64,000 nt of DNA from Oceanospirillales bacterium (GTDB taxonomy: Bacteria; Pseudomonadota; Gammaproteobacteria; Pseudomonadales; Endozoicomonadaceae). Both the position numbers and the translations under genes were made by a program. Shown piece after piece: positions 54,875 through 64,000 of the stretch. Location of the stretch: assembly GCA_004762125.1 (NCBI GenBank), contig SIHQ01000016.1:1-64000 (forward strand), given 5' to 3'. Under the pieces are notes generated by a model. It had not been told where the DNA came from. It searched no databases and saw only the letters and a list, made by a program, of their open reading frames with translations. How positions within the stretch are numbered: the first letter of the stretch is position 1; every line of letters begins with the position of its first letter.

Positions 54875-55987
54875 TTAAACAGCGGCCTCGGCGGGGTCGG
54901 CTTTAGGGGTAGAAAGCAGATTGATCTGAGAACGGTCAATAGTACGGGTAGGAAAGGCAATGTCAGCCTTGTGCTGATGAATAATACCCATGATTTCTAA
55001 TAGTACTTCCTGTTTGATTCGATGGAATTCAACCCAGTCGGTGGTACGAGTGAAACAGTAAATAAAGCAGTCCAGTGATGACTCTCCAAAGCGATCAAAA
55101 TTGACCATCAGGGTTTTTTCAGTGGCAATGTCAGTATTCTGCTGCAGGTAGTGTTTAATCGATGTCAGAATTGCTTCAACCTGTTTAGCATCCTGATAAC
55201 GTAAACCAATGGTTTCCTTTATCCGTCGGTTTTCCATACGGGAAGGGTTTTCAACGGAGATGTTGGTAAAGGTGGCATTAGGCACATACAGCGGACGCTT
55301 ATCAAAGGTTCTAATGCGAGTCTGGCGCCAACCAATATATTCAACAGTGCCTTCAATATTCTTGTCGGGAGAGCGAATCCAGTCGCCGACTCTAAAAGGC
55401 TTATCGAGGTAAATCATCAGGCCACCAAAAAAATTGGCGAGCATATCTTTGGCGGCAAAACCAATAGCCAGACCACCTACTCCGCCAAATGCCAAAATGC
55501 CTGAAATACTGTAGCCAAGCACTTGTAAACTAATAAGAAAAGAGAGGATAGCAACGATAAATCGAAACAGTCGACCAATGGCGACTACGGAAGTAGGGTC
55601 TCTTTTTGCATCAACGGCATCCTGATTGAGGTAACCTTTTTCCAAACGGCGAATAAAACGGTGAAAGCACCAGCCAGCAATAACAACGAACGAGACATCC
55701 GACAGTTTTCTGATGCCTTTCAGTACTTCCAGCTGAGCTTCCGTTTGAATGATGTCGATTGACCAGCCAAATGCAATTAACCAGATCAATGATAAAACAG
55801 GCTTTCTGGCTGACTTAACCAGTGCGTCATCCCAGAGGATTTTAGTCTTTTCAGCCTGTGTCGTCAGCAAACGAAAGAGACGGTTGAAGAACAGATGACC
55901 GAAGATAGCCAGACATAAAACAATTAGTATCTGGCCTACTCCACCAGGCAAATTGTTTCCAAATACGTAAGCAGTTAACTCATCCAT
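54875..55987 (-). CDS. MscS-family mechanosensitive channel (paralogue 2)
   Basis: A 370-residue MscS protein with four or five membrane segments before the pore helix (FGGVGGLAIGFAAKDMLANFF), then DKPFRVGDWIRSPDKNIEG and YIGWRQTRIRTFDKRPLYVP. These blocks align almost residue for residue with the gene at 53770, so the pair is a tandem duplication. The ATG at 55987 is preferred over a TTG one codon earlier. The C-terminal 40 residues, ending in DPAEAAV, are polar. Confidence 0.92.
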   Translation of the reverse strand: MDELTAYVFGNNLPGGVGQILIVLCLAIFGHLFFNRLFRLLTTQAEKTKILWDDALVKSARKPVLSLIWLIAFGWSIDIIQTEAQLEVLKGIRKLSDVSFVVIAGWCFHRFIRRLEKGYLNQDAVDAKRDPTSVVAIGRLFRFIVAILSFLISLQVLGYSISGILAFGGVGGLAIGFAAKDMLANFFGGLMIYLDKPFRVGDWIRSPDKNIEGTVEYIGWRQTRIRTFDKRPLYVPNATFTNISVENPSRMENRRIKETIGLRYQDAKQVEAILTSIKHYLQQNTDIATEKTLMVNFDRFGESSLDCFIYCFTRTTDWVEFHRIKQEVLLEIMGIIHQHKADIAFPTRTIDRSQINLLSTPKADPAEAAV

Positions 55988-55999
55988 CAAAGCAGAAAC

Positions 56000-57064
56000 T
56001 CAGTCAGTGTAGCGTTGAATAAGGTGGTCGATTTTATCGCGACAGTTCTGATATCTTTCACTGCTGCGTAATGCATGACCATCAACCGTTTTTTTCTTCA
56101 TCAGGGATTGGATTATTTCAGGCTCTGACTGACAGTCAGAAACTTCGGTCAGAATCTGTTTCACCCCTTCTCGGTCACTGACCAATAGAAGGTTACATCC
56201 TGCTGACAAGGCATTTCTGACCCTGTCGGCATAACTGCCTGCGGAAGCCGCACCGGCCATGGTCAGGCAGTCACTCATGACAACGCCCTGAAAACCAAGT
56301 TGATTACGCAGTATGTCTTGCAACCATTTCCTGGAGAATCCGGTTGGCTGTTGGTCAATCTGTTTAAATACAATATGAGCCGGCATCAGCGCTTCAATGC
56401 CTGAATCTATAGCTGCGATAAAAGGCTGTAGATCTCTTTCCAGAATATCCGACCATGATCTCAAATCAACAGGCAAGTCGTGGTGAGAATCAAGATCAAC
56501 ACTGCCATGACCGGGAAAATGCTTACCGACGTTGGCCATTCCGGCTTGCCTAACACCGTCTTGCCAAGCACTGGTTAGCTCAATGACGGTTTTGGAATCG
56601 TGGCCAAAGGCTCTGGTCCCTATGACGCTATTCAAGCCCAAATCAAGGTCAAGAACAGGCGCTAGGCTGAGGTCGACGTCACAGGCTAAAAGCTCCGATG
56701 CCATCAACCAACCGGCATTTTTAGTCAGTGTCAGTGCACTCTCTGGATCACATTGATAATAGCGGGCATAGCTTGCTGCTGGCGGAAGGCGGGTGAACTC
56801 TGTTTTAAAACGCTGTACCAAGCCTCCTTCCTGATCAACAGTGATCAATAGATTCTTTCTGACTGCACGAATACTGCTAACTAGCTGTTGTAATTGGTCT
56901 TTGTTATTAAAGTTCCGTGCAAACAGAAGTACGCCGGCAATCTGAGGCTCTGAAAGGATCTCTTTATCTTCCTGGCTAAGCTCTGTACTTGCCAGATCAA
57001 TCAGTAGCGCACCGCAATTCTCCGTGCTGGAGTAACTTTGGGTTGTAACAGTAGGGGTTGTCAC
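56000..57064 (-). CDS. nagZ: Beta-N-acetylhexosaminidase
   Basis: A 354-residue family 3 glycoside hydrolase. NagZ removes N-acetylglucosamine from anhydromuropeptides in peptidoglycan recycling. Landmarks are TVDQEGGLVQRF, the catalytic loop KHFPGHGSVDLDSH and the nucleophile block VVMSDCLTMAGA. The first 15 residues are extra compared with E. coli NagZ. The start ATGA overlaps the L,D-transpeptidase stop by 4 bp, indicating a cell-wall gene pair. Confidence 0.95.
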   Translation of the reverse strand: MTTPTVTTQSYSSTENCGALLIDLASTELSQEDKEILSEPQIAGVLLFARNFNNKDQLQQLVSSIRAVRKNLLITVDQEGGLVQRFKTEFTRLPPAASYARYYQCDPESALTLTKNAGWLMASELLACDVDLSLAPVLDLDLGLNSVIGTRAFGHDSKTVIELTSAWQDGVRQAGMANVGKHFPGHGSVDLDSHHDLPVDLRSWSDILERDLQPFIAAIDSGIEALMPAHIVFKQIDQQPTGFSRKWLQDILRNQLGFQGVVMSDCLTMAGAASAGSYADRVRNALSAGCNLLLVSDREGVKQILTEVSDCQSEPEIIQSLMKKKTVDGHALRSSERYQNCRDKIDHLIQRYTD

Positions 57065-57582
57065 AGAATATCTTTCCTGCTGATGACAATATTAACGGGG
57101 GTGCCTGGTTTGATTTTGTCAAAAAGATCGATCAGATCGTTTCCGTGCATACGAATACAGCCTCTGGATCCAGGCGTTCCCATGATGGCGTGGTCGGCTG
57201 ATCCATGAATATAAACATAGCGACGCATAGTATCGACATTGCCAAGACGATTGAATCCGGGCTCAGTTCCACTTAGCCAGAGGATTCGGGTCAGTATCCA
57301 GTCTCGTCTTTCAGGATAACCGGCCTGAAGCTCGGAAGAAAAGATTTCACCCGTTGGTCGTCTAGAGAGAAATACAGTGTGTAGTGGGCAGCCGTCACCT
57401 ATTTTTGCTCGGATGATGTGTTTTCCCAGCGGTGTCTGCCAACTGCCTTCCTGTTGACCTGTTCCTTTACTGGCAGTAGATACCGAGTAACTGTGCAGAT
57501 TTCCGGAATCGTCCGTCAGTTCCAGAGTTTGGTCGTCTACAAAAACATTGATATGCACTCTTGAGCCCAGCCTCACTATCAA
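57061..57582 (-). CDS. L,D-transpeptidase (YkuD domain)
   Basis: A YkuD-fold transpeptidase of up to 173 residues with the catalytic HGSADHAIMGTPGSRGCIRM (His and Cys of the H-x(14-17)-[ST]-x-G-C-x-[RH] pattern). It has no signal peptide in the frame as read, so it might act in the cytoplasm on recycled muropeptides, as the overlap with nagZ suggests. The start is uncertain: TTG at 57582 fits the gap to the regulator gene; GTG codons at 57576 and 57558 are other options. None has a clear ribosome-binding site. Confidence 0.88.
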   Translation of the reverse strand: MIVRLGSRVHINVFVDDQTLELTDDSGNLHSYSVSTASKGTGQQEGSWQTPLGKHIIRAKIGDGCPLHTVFLSRRPTGEIFSSELQAGYPERRDWILTRILWLSGTEPGFNRLGNVDTMRRYVYIHGSADHAIMGTPGSRGCIRMHGNDLIDLFDKIKPGTPVNIVISRKDIL

Positions 57583-57591
57583 TCGGTCAAA

Positions 57592-58242
57592 TCAGGACGG
57601 ATCTTCATCATAGGTTGCATGAGCACGAAGACCAGCCGCCATAAAAGGTATCATTCTTCGCATAATAGCTTCTATATCGTCATCAATGCCATGATCACGT
57701 TTGGCGATAGCCAGTAGCGCTTCAGATCCTGACATGGAAAAAATGGCAGAGCCCAGAATAAAGTAACTTCTCCAGAACATATCTGAAACAGGTAATCCGG
57801 GGCAGGATCCATAGAGCATTTCAAAATATCGATCCAGTGTTGCACCATAACTTTCTGTCAGGAAGCGCTTCAAGTGCCCTTGATTCTGTGTGTAAGCAAG
57901 CCCCATAAGTTTCATGAAAATTGCTATATCATTTGGCTGACGTGGTTTGGAAGTAAGGATATGGTTAACAAGAAGTTCAAGAACCTCTTCCACTCCCATC
58001 TTTTTATTATTGTTGAGCAGATCTTCAAGTGACTGGTCGAGTCCAGCCATAAACGGATCGAGAAAACGACCGAAGACAGCCTGAATTAACTCTTTTTTGG
58101 AACCAAAGTGATAGTTCACAGCGGCAAGGTTAACCTTGGCATCGCTGGTAATTGCTCTAAGGGAGGTTTCTGCAAACCCGTGTTCAGCAAAGAGAATCTC
58201 TGCAGAGTCGAGTATGCGTTCTACTGTAGAAGGTCGCGACAT
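57592..58242 (-). CDS. psrA: TetR-family regulator, PsrA-like
   Basis: A 216-residue TetR repressor: N-terminal HTH RILDSAEILFAEHGFAETSL, then DAKVNLAAVNYHFGSKKELI, and a ligand domain of PsrA type. PsrA senses long-chain fatty acyl groups and represses beta-oxidation genes in Pseudomonas. Supporting the call are its place beside lexA as in P. aeruginosa, the PsrA-type palindrome just upstream and the fadA gene nearby. It probably regulates itself through that palindrome. Confidence 0.88.
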   Translation of the reverse strand: MSRPSTVERILDSAEILFAEHGFAETSLRAITSDAKVNLAAVNYHFGSKKELIQAVFGRFLDPFMAGLDQSLEDLLNNNKKMGVEEVLELLVNHILTSKPRQPNDIAIFMKLMGLAYTQNQGHLKRFLTESYGATLDRYFEMLYGSCPGLPVSDMFWRSYFILGSAIFSMSGSEALLAIAKRDHGIDDDIEAIMRRMIPFMAAGLRAHATYDEDPS

Positions 58243-58269
58243 AGGAAAACATCAATTAGTAAACAGGTG

Positions 58270-58289
58270 TTTCAAACCTACGTTTGAAA
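58270..58289. promoter_or_regulatory. Probable PsrA operator
   Basis: TTTCAAAC-CTAC-GTTTGAAA is a perfect 8-bp-arm palindrome. Its core CAAAC-N4-GTTTG matches the published G/CAAAC-N2-4-GTTTG/C PsrA consensus. It lies 28 bp upstream of the regulator start, consistent with autoregulation. Confidence 0.85.
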
Positions 58290-58484
58290 ATCATGACTGT
58301 CAAGAAAAGGCTATAAACCATAGTGTTTAGTAGTACATAAATGAACTTATCACAGGCTCGGTCGAATCACATGATGATCGCTGTTACAGATGGTTAAGAA
58401 TCATTTCCGAATCGGATTCTTCTATCAAAAGAAAACGCGCAATTGAAATAATTGTAATCAAGAATGCTTGATACAGTAAAAATA

Positions 58485-58519
58485 CTGTATATAATTACAG
58501 ATACTGTATATAACAACAG
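58485..58519. promoter_or_regulatory. Two tandem LexA boxes upstream of lexA
   Basis: CTGTATATAATTACAG at 58485-58500 and CTGTATATAACAACAG at 58504-58519 are both perfect CTGT-N8-ACAG sites with 3 bp between them. The second ends 8 bp before the start codon. This is the standard autoregulated lexA arrangement. Confidence 0.95.
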
Positions 58520-58527
58520 GCTTAAAC

Positions 58528-59124
58528 ATGATCAAGCTCACCAAACGGCAAAGCGAAATTCTTGATCTCATCAAGTTACATATAGAAGAGACCGGTTTTC
58601 CTCCTACTCGCGCTGAAATTGCCAAAACCTTCGGCTTTCGTTCACCTAATGCTGCTGAAGAACACCTACGAGCTCTGGCCAGAAAGGGAGCTATTGAAAT
58701 CACTCCCGGAGCATCCAGAGGAATTCGAGTTCCTTACTCTCAGCCAGAAGGTCTCCCCATTATTGGTCAGGTAGCTGCAGGTAACCCTATTCTTGCCCAA
58801 GAGCATATTGAGGATCACCTGAATCTGAACCCTGGTTTTTTTGCGCCTCAAGCTGACTTTCTTTTGAGAGTCAAAGGTATGAGCATGAAAAACATTGGTA
58901 TTCTCGATGGCGATCTGCTGGCCGTTCATAAAACTACTGAGGTAAGAAATGGTCAGGTAGTCGTTGCCCGAATCGAAGATGAAGTAACGGTTAAACGATT
59001 TGAGCAAAATGGTAATCAAGTGTTGCTCCACCCGGAAAATGAAGATTTCGACACTATAGTTGTTGATCTGAGCGAAAGCAGTTTTGCCATAGAAGGCTTA
59101 AGCGTAGGCGTAATAAGAAACTAA
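58528..59124 (+). CDS. lexA: SOS repressor LexA
   Basis: A 198-residue LexA: N-terminal winged helix ([40 protein letters not shown]), self-cleavage site Ala-Gly in QVAAGNP near residues 84-85, catalytic Ser in [15 protein letters not shown] and Lys in DEVTVKRF. RecA filaments stimulate its self-cleavage, releasing the SOS regulon. It is in line with sulA 30 bp downstream, without a separate box, so both are one transcript. Confidence 0.97.
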   Translation: MIKLTKRQSEILDLIKLHIEETGFPPTRAEIAKTFGFRSPNAAEEHLRALARKGAIEITPGASRGIRVPYSQPEGLPIIGQVAAGNPILAQEHIEDHLNLNPGFFAPQADFLLRVKGMSMKNIGILDGDLLAVHKTTEVRNGQVVVARIEDEVTVKRFEQNGNQVLLHPENEDFDTIVVDLSESSFAIEGLSVGVIRN

Positions 59125-59154
59125 ATAAGTGCTTTTTGTCAGGAGGAAGTTAGC

Positions 59155-59637
59155 ATGCTCTATTCATCAGATTCTTTTCTCTATAGGTCATCTGCTACTA
59201 AGCGGATACCTAAGAATGACTTAATTCGAGAAAGAACCGAGCAGACAGGGAACAGCAAACAGGGATCGGTAAATGAGCTAATTCTTTCAGATGCTCCCTG
59301 GCAATCAGACTTTATTCTCACCCCTATTCTTAACCAGTTAGCAGGCTCTAATGAACAGCGTTGGCTGACCCTGGTATTGAGTGATGATGCTTCAGAAAAA
59401 ACCAGGAACTGGCTAAAGGAAGCTGGCATTAGGCATGCCAGGGTGCAAGTGATCAACCCAAAAGGAAAGACTGATCTTTTAGAGCTAACACGAAAGGCGC
59501 TTGCTTCAGGTACCAGCCACACGGTAATCAGCTGGCTCAATGAAGTTGACAGCAAACATCTTGATTTGTTGGAATCTGCGGCCAGAAATGGTCATTGCCA
59601 AGTTCTGGCTATTCGCAGTAGAAAAAGGGCTGCCTGA
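59155..59637 (+). CDS. sulA: SOS cell division inhibitor SulA
   Basis: A 160-residue protein with the SulA C-terminal domain: QSDFILTPILNQLAGSNEQR, WLTLVLSD, NWLKEAGI, VQVINPKGKTDLLELTRKA and SHTVISWLNEV. SulA blocks FtsZ polymerisation during SOS. The N-terminal 40 residues are diverged, as is usual. AGGAGG lies 9 nt before the ATG. The order lexA-sulA is that of Pseudomonas, where the two are co-transcribed. Confidence 0.9.
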   Translation: MLYSSDSFLYRSSATKRIPKNDLIRERTEQTGNSKQGSVNELILSDAPWQSDFILTPILNQLAGSNEQRWLTLVLSDDASEKTRNWLKEAGIRHARVQVINPKGKTDLLELTRKALASGTSHTVISWLNEVDSKHLDLLESAARNGHCQVLAIRSRKRAA

Positions 59638-59642
59638 AGAAC

Positions 59643-59903
59643 TCAGTGAAGCACCCTGTTTTCATTGGTTTCTTCATCGGAAGATTGAGGCTGAGTTAGT
59701 TCAGCCACTTCCTTCATACCTGCATCGAACATGGCTTTGGCCACCTGAAGATATTCACCGTCGAGGTATACTTTCGCTTCTTCAGAAAACTTCATAGTCA
59801 GTAGAGGTTCTTCACTACCTTCGTCATCACTACGACGTAAAACAATGTCACCATTCGGTAATTCGATGATTTCAAGAAAAGAAGCAGCTCTGTCCTGATC
59901 CAT
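59643..59903 (-). CDS. Small conserved hypothetical protein (lexA-topA neighbourhood)
   Basis: An 86-residue acidic cytoplasmic protein beginning DQDRAASFLEIIELPNGDI, then VLRRSDDEGSEEPLLTMKFS and YLDGEYLQVAKAMFDAGMKE. In Pseudomonas a short protein of this kind stands between sulA and topA. Function unknown. The ATG at 59903 is preferred; a GTG four codons earlier is possible. It is convergent with sulA, with only 5 bp between stops. Confidence 0.8.
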   Translation of the reverse strand: MDQDRAASFLEIIELPNGDIVLRRSDDEGSEEPLLTMKFSEEAKVYLDGEYLQVAKAMFDAGMKEVAELTQPQSSDEETNENRVLH

Positions 59904-60031
59904 AATACTAACCACACCTATGCAGATTAACAGCAGGAAGCTGCCTGTAATTGTTGAATGCTATTATCAGGTAATTTCTAAATATGATCAATCTGGCCTT
60001 TTCGAAAAATACGTACGCCTGATTCTCTGGC

Positions 60032-60517
60032 TTACCATTCAAGATTGAAATTTCGAAAGTGGGCAACAAGCGCTCTCATTTCCTGAAATGAGATTTTTGC
60101 CTGTTCAACATTGCTGATTTCAGATCGTGTTACAGCATCACTGGCAAGAAGTGACGGATCATACTGAGCTGCTTGTGATTCTGAAAAAGATAGCCTTTCA
60201 AGTTTACCTATTTCACTCAGTAAAGTGCTTAACCAACTCTCGGTGGACTCTAGTTGTTGCAATTGTACAAGCTCTGATGACGCGGTATCTTTTCCTTTGA
60301 TCAGCTCAGCGGCTTCCTGGAGGCTGCCAACAGCTGTATCAATACCATAGCTGCTCATCAACTCTGACAGCAATGATTGATAAGCCAGTTTACATTGAAA
60401 CAGAAAGCCTTCACGAAAAGCCTGCTTGTTCATAGCATCCGCACTATCCCAGGCATCCAGTTGTAAACGGGCATAATGCAGTTTTTTATTGGTAATGGAC
60501 TGCCAGGAGTTCGACAT
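60032..60517 (-). CDS. Conserved hypothetical protein (DUF6586-like)
   Basis: A 161-residue, mostly helical cytoplasmic protein beginning SNSWQSITNKKLHYARLQLD and ending EMRALVAHFRNFNLEW. It matches in position and style the DUF6586 protein next to topA in Pseudomonas. Function unknown. The start at 60517 has GAGG 6 nt upstream; an earlier start would add 35 residues reaching into the terminator. Confidence 0.8.
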   Translation of the reverse strand: MSNSWQSITNKKLHYARLQLDAWDSADAMNKQAFREGFLFQCKLAYQSLLSELMSSYGIDTAVGSLQEAAELIKGKDTASSELVQLQQLESTESWLSTLLSEIGKLERLSFSESQAAQYDPSLLASDAVTRSEISNVEQAKISFQEMRALVAHFRNFNLEW

Positions 60518-60541
60518 TACAACCTCACTTCTATCGCTAAA

Positions 60542-60569
60542 AAAATGCCCTGTATTATCAGGGCATTTT
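60542..60569. terminator. Terminator downstream of topA
   Basis: AAAATGCCCTG and CAGGGCATTTT form a perfect 11-bp stem with a 6-nt loop and flanking A/T-runs. Confidence 0.85.
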
Positions 60570-60645
60570 GTATAAACAACCATGTGCGGAAAAAATACTG
60601 CCCTATCACCTATGGATGACAAGGTCAGATTTCATAGGAAACGCA

Positions 60646-63288
60646 TTAGGTTTTTTTACGCTTCTTTGCAGATTTCTCTATCCACTCACCACTGTCGAAT
60701 GTCGCACTCCATCCAGTAGCTTTACCCTCTTCCTCACTCATAACGTACTGAGTTTTGGTTTTTCGGCTGTAGCGGATAATGGCAGGACTGCCTTCAGGAT
60801 CCTGTCTGGGTGCATCAAACAGATAGCCGTATTTAGAATCAATCTCTGCCTGATGGGGAATTAACTCACTCACCTGTGGTGCACGAGTTTCCCTGTTTTT
60901 CGGAAATTGACTGGCTGCCAGGAACAACCCGGAAGCACCATCACGGAGAATATAATGGTCATCGACCTTCAGGCATTTCAGTTCAGGCATAGGAACCGGA
61001 TCCATTTTAGGTGGAGCCGCTTCACCACTTTTCAGAAGTTTACGAGTGTTTTTACATTCTGAGTTAGTGCAACCGAAGTATTTACCAAAACGTCCTGTCC
61101 TAAGCTGCATCTCCGAACCACACTTGTCGCATTCGATGACAGGTCCGTCGTAGCCCTTGATTTTGAACTGACCGTTTTCTACTTCAAAGCCTGAACAGTC
61201 AGGGTTGTTACCACAGACGTGCAGCTTTCGTTGCTCATCAATCAGGTAACTTTCCATGGCCGTTGAGCATTTTGAACAACGATGCATCGCTCGCAGAGCG
61301 TTAACTTCTGCATTTTCATCATCAGCTTCTTCTGCGTCGTCACCCGGCACAAGATTGATAGTGCTCTTGCAGCGTTCTTTGGGTGGCAGAGAGTAACCGG
61401 AACAGCCCAGGAAAACACCGGTGCTGGCTGTGCGAATCATCATGTCCCGGCTACATTCGGGGCATTGAATATCAGTTGGGGTCGGGTCGTTGACCCGCAT
61501 ACCTTCTTCAACGTCTTCGGCGTGTTCCAGCTTTTTGCTGAAATCACCATAGAAAGAGTTCAACAGGTTTTTCCAATCCTGTTGCCCTTGTGCCACCGAA
61601 TCAAGATCACCTTCCATATGGGCGGTGAAATTGAAGTCCATCAGTTCACCGAAATTCTCATTCAGGCGATCGGTAACAATATCGCCCATCTTTTCCGAAT
61701 AAAAACGACGGGCTTTAAGGGATACGTAACCACGATCCTGAATAGTCGAAATAATAGAGGCGTAAGTGGATGGACGACCAATCCCCTTTTTCTCAAGCTC
61801 TTTTACCAGTGCGGCTTCGCTGAAACGTGCAGGAGGTTTAGTGAACAGTTGCCGTGGATCCAGTTCTTTCAGGTTGAGCTTCTCACCTTTCTCCATAGCT
61901 GGAAGAATCAGATCTTCCCCTTTACGGCTTACGGCAGTTTGTACTCGTGTGTAACCGTCAAATTTGAGAGTACGACCTCTGGCCTTCAGGTCAAAATTAT
62001 CAATGGCGATGGTCAAAGTAGTGCTTAGATATTCGGCTGGAGTCATCTGACAAGCAACAAACTGCTTCCAGATTAGCTCGTACAGCCTCTCAGCGTCCTT
62101 CTCAAGGCCGGAGAGGGAACCTGGCTCTGCTTTTACGCTGGAAGGACGAATCGCTTCGTGTGCTTCCTGAGCGCCGTCCTTGCTGGAATAAATATTGGGT
62201 GACTCAGGCAGGTACTGCCCACCGAATCTATCGTCGATATAGACACGAGCATTCTCCACGGCTTCCTTACTCAGGTTGGTGGAGTCTGTACGCATGTAAG
62301 TGATATGACCTGCTTCATACAAGCGCTGAGCCATCATCATGGTTTTCTTTACACTGAAGCCCAGCCGAGTACTGGCAGCCTGTTGCAGTGTTGAAGTAAT
62401 AAACGGTGCAGAAGGTTTGCTTCTGGTTGGTTTGTCTTCACGATTGGTCAGCTGATAATTAGCTCGCTTCAGCTTATCAAGCACAACATCAACAGAAGCC
62501 TTGTTTACAGGACGGAAATTCTTACTGTTTTCTTTGGTCACCTGAAAACGAATCTCAGTGCCATCATTGCTGGTGATATCAGCAAAGATTTCCCAATACT
62601 CTTCGGGAACAAACTTGCGAACTTCCCGCTCTCGCTCAACGACAAGCTTCACGGCCACAGACTGAACCCGGCCAGCAGACAAGCCACGGGCAATTTTGCT
62701 CCAGAGTAGCGGTGAAACCATATAGCCCACGACACGATCGAGAAAACGACGGGCTTGCTGAGCGTTAACTCTGTCAATGTTCAGCTGGCCAGGCTCTTTA
62801 AAAGCCTCCTGAATAGCGGTCTTGGTGATTTCGTTGAACACCACACGACGATAACGACTGGGATCACCACCAATGGCCTGTTGAAGGTGCCAGGCAATGG
62901 CTTCCCCCTCACGGTCCAAATCGGTTGCGAGATAGATAATGTCGGCATTTTCTGCAAGACGACGTAGATCGTCTACCACTTTCTCCTTGCCAGGCAGGAT
63001 CTCGTATCGGGCTTCCCAGTTTTTCTCTGGGTTGATCCCCATACGCTCGATCAGTTGCTCACGGCCTTTCTTTTTCTTATGAATTACTTTTTGTTCAGGA
63101 GATAATTTTCGTGTTTCAGCAGCAGCCCTAGCTCTGGCTTTAGTATCAACCGGCTTTTTGGCACCACCTGCTGTGGGCAGGTCACGGATGTGACCGACAC
63201 TGGATTTCACCACAAAATCCTTGCCCAGGTATTTGTTTATAGTCTTCGCCTTGGCTGGCGATTCGACGATAACTAGAGATTTGCCCAT
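60646..63288 (-). CDS. topA: DNA topoisomerase I
   Basis: An 880-residue type IA topoisomerase that relaxes negative supercoils. The Toprim domain begins [20 protein letters not shown]. The active-site block is [18 protein letters not shown] (Tyr nucleophile). [16 protein letters not shown] lies before the zinc ribbons. Three C-terminal zinc-binding repeats (from about residue 600) carry CxxC pairs, e.g. [22 protein letters not shown] and [13 protein letters not shown], then a basic end SAKKRKKT. The N-terminus has an unusual basic insert after DLPTAGG ([16 protein letters not shown]), as in Pseudomonas. Confidence 0.97.
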   Translation of the reverse strand: MGKSLVIVESPAKAKTINKYLGKDFVVKSSVGHIRDLPTAGGAKKPVDTKARARAAAETRKLSPEQKVIHKKKKGREQLIERMGINPEKNWEARYEILPGKEKVVDDLRRLAENADIIYLATDLDREGEAIAWHLQQAIGGDPSRYRRVVFNEITKTAIQEAFKEPGQLNIDRVNAQQARRFLDRVVGYMVSPLLWSKIARGLSAGRVQSVAVKLVVEREREVRKFVPEEYWEIFADITSNDGTEIRFQVTKENSKNFRPVNKASVDVVLDKLKRANYQLTNREDKPTRSKPSAPFITSTLQQAASTRLGFSVKKTMMMAQRLYEAGHITYMRTDSTNLSKEAVENARVYIDDRFGGQYLPESPNIYSSKDGAQEAHEAIRPSSVKAEPGSLSGLEKDAERLYELIWKQFVACQMTPAEYLSTTLTIAIDNFDLKARGRTLKFDGYTRVQTAVSRKGEDLILPAMEKGEKLNLKELDPRQLFTKPPARFSEAALVKELEKKGIGRPSTYASIISTIQDRGYVSLKARRFYSEKMGDIVTDRLNENFGELMDFNFTAHMEGDLDSVAQGQQDWKNLLNSFYGDFSKKLEHAEDVEEGMRVNDPTPTDIQCPECSRDMMIRTASTGVFLGCSGYSLPPKERCKSTINLVPGDDAEEADDENAEVNALRAMHRCSKCSTAMESYLIDEQRKLHVCGNNPDCSGFEVENGQFKIKGYDGPVIECDKCGSEMQLRTGRFGKYFGCTNSECKNTRKLLKSGEAAPPKMDPVPMPELKCLKVDDHYILRDGASGLFLAASQFPKNRETRAPQVSELIPHQAEIDSKYGYLFDAPRQDPEGSPAIIRYSRKTKTQYVMSEEEGKATGWSATFDSGEWIEKSAKKRKKT

Positions 63289-63641
63289 GCTACCTTACAC
63301 GTCCTGTAATCAGCTCCGTTGTTTCAGCCACGCCACTACAGGTAGTTTATCCTTTGGTCGGGTTCTATCTGCTGAAACAAGAAAGGTCGGTAATTGAAAA
63401 ATTGTTTCAATATATAAGGTCAAGAAAAACATCGGTCAAGGAAAACTATCAAATCAAACCTTTTTTTTCTTGAACGACCATCCTTATTTATCGTTTCACA
63501 GCAAAGAATATTAATCCAGACCTGCTGAAAGGAATATTTCCACTATTTCAGCAGGTTACTCACTAAAAGTGAAAATAAAAAAAAACTGCGGCACTAATGC
63601 GACGCAGCTTTAACCGAAAAAAATACAACTATTTTGATCAG
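63289..63641. other. 353-bp topA-fadA intergenic region
   Basis: No gene. It should contain the topA promoter. A perfect 11-bp hairpin ACCTGCTGAAA/TTTCAGCAGGT lies at 63520-63530 and 63546-63556. The rest is AT-rich with poly-A/T tracts near 63460 and 63576. Confidence 0.7.
63586..63607 (-). terminator. Intrinsic terminator of fadA
   Basis: On the minus strand CTGCG and CGCAG arms (with a further mismatched inner stem) are followed by an uninterrupted T9 run at 63585-63577. It lies 35 bp beyond the fadA stop. Confidence 0.85.

Positions 63642-64000
<359 letters not shown>

Noticed and set aside
61282-62028. 248-codon plus-strand frame opposite topA
   Set aside because: TopA is complete with all motifs; the opposite frame has no start signal or recognisable domain.

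Overview
The window reads as a chromosomal segment of a gammaproteobacterium on the Pseudomonas/Oceanospirillales side of the class. The housekeeping genes are canonical (xthA, tatD, cysI-type reductase, nudC, nhaB, dnaQ, rnhA, gloB, mltD, mfd, nagZ, lexA-sulA, topA, fadA). From memory, their order resembles two Pseudomonas aeruginosa blocks: cysI-DUF934-DUF2970 / sohB / nudC / nhaB / dnaQ-rnhA-methyltransferase-gloB-mltD-Npp/Yej transporter, then gap-mfd / nagZ / psrA / lexA-sulA / two small proteins / topA / fadA. A secreted F-box protein and a secreted Ig/FN3 protein, together with many insertion-sequence scars, suggest a host-associated lineage such as Endozoicomonas. That assignment is inference only. 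No tRNA, rRNA or CRISPR array was seen.

Layout. 1-128: C-terminal end of a TnpB-like protein of an IS605/IS607-type element. 207-6115: xthA, MOSC protein, tatD, CDF metal exporter, glutaredoxin-like protein, Kef-type antiporter. 6325-9290: two tandem exported/membrane proteins of unknown function. 9363-12037: DUF2970 protein, sulfite/nitrite reductase, DUF934 protein. 12038-23748: an accessory island. 23749-35832: antiporter, sohB, ppk2, a Cys-rich secreted protein, nudC, nhaB, dnaQ-rnhA-methyltransferase, gloB-mltD, a membrane protein. 36057-45552: a Yej/Npp-type peptide ABC transporter with three tandem binding proteins. 45623-51753: GAPDH-like gene, mfd, csiV-like gene. 51811-55987: receiver-SpoIIE phosphatase / STAS / HATPase partner-switch cassette and two MscS-type channels. 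56000-64000: nagZ, L,D-transpeptidase, psrA-like regulator, lexA-sulA, two small proteins, topA, partial fadA.

The accessory island is the notable part. It holds a dead integron: an intI-type integrase gene broken by a 7-bp tandem duplication and also lacking its catalytic tyrosine, yet still preceded by a perfect LexA box. An IS91-like transposase lies where attI should be. Beyond it are recognisable attC sites bounding two AT-rich cassettes, whose proteins of unknown function carry HEPN-like RX4H motifs. Further right are an IS66 remnant ending against a heptanucleotide repeat, a secreted 774-residue F-box protein with a nearly perfect 105-bp internal duplication, a 254-bp duplicated fragment of the same gene, IS5 and IS1 remnants (the IS1 InsA start is fused in frame to what looks like an FKBP tail), and the Ig/FN3 protein.

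Regulatory logic visible in sequence: two perfect LexA boxes precede lexA-sulA and one precedes the dead integrase, so all would have belonged to the SOS regulon. A palindrome matching the PsrA consensus precedes the psrA-like gene in the same region as fadA, consistent with fatty-acid control.
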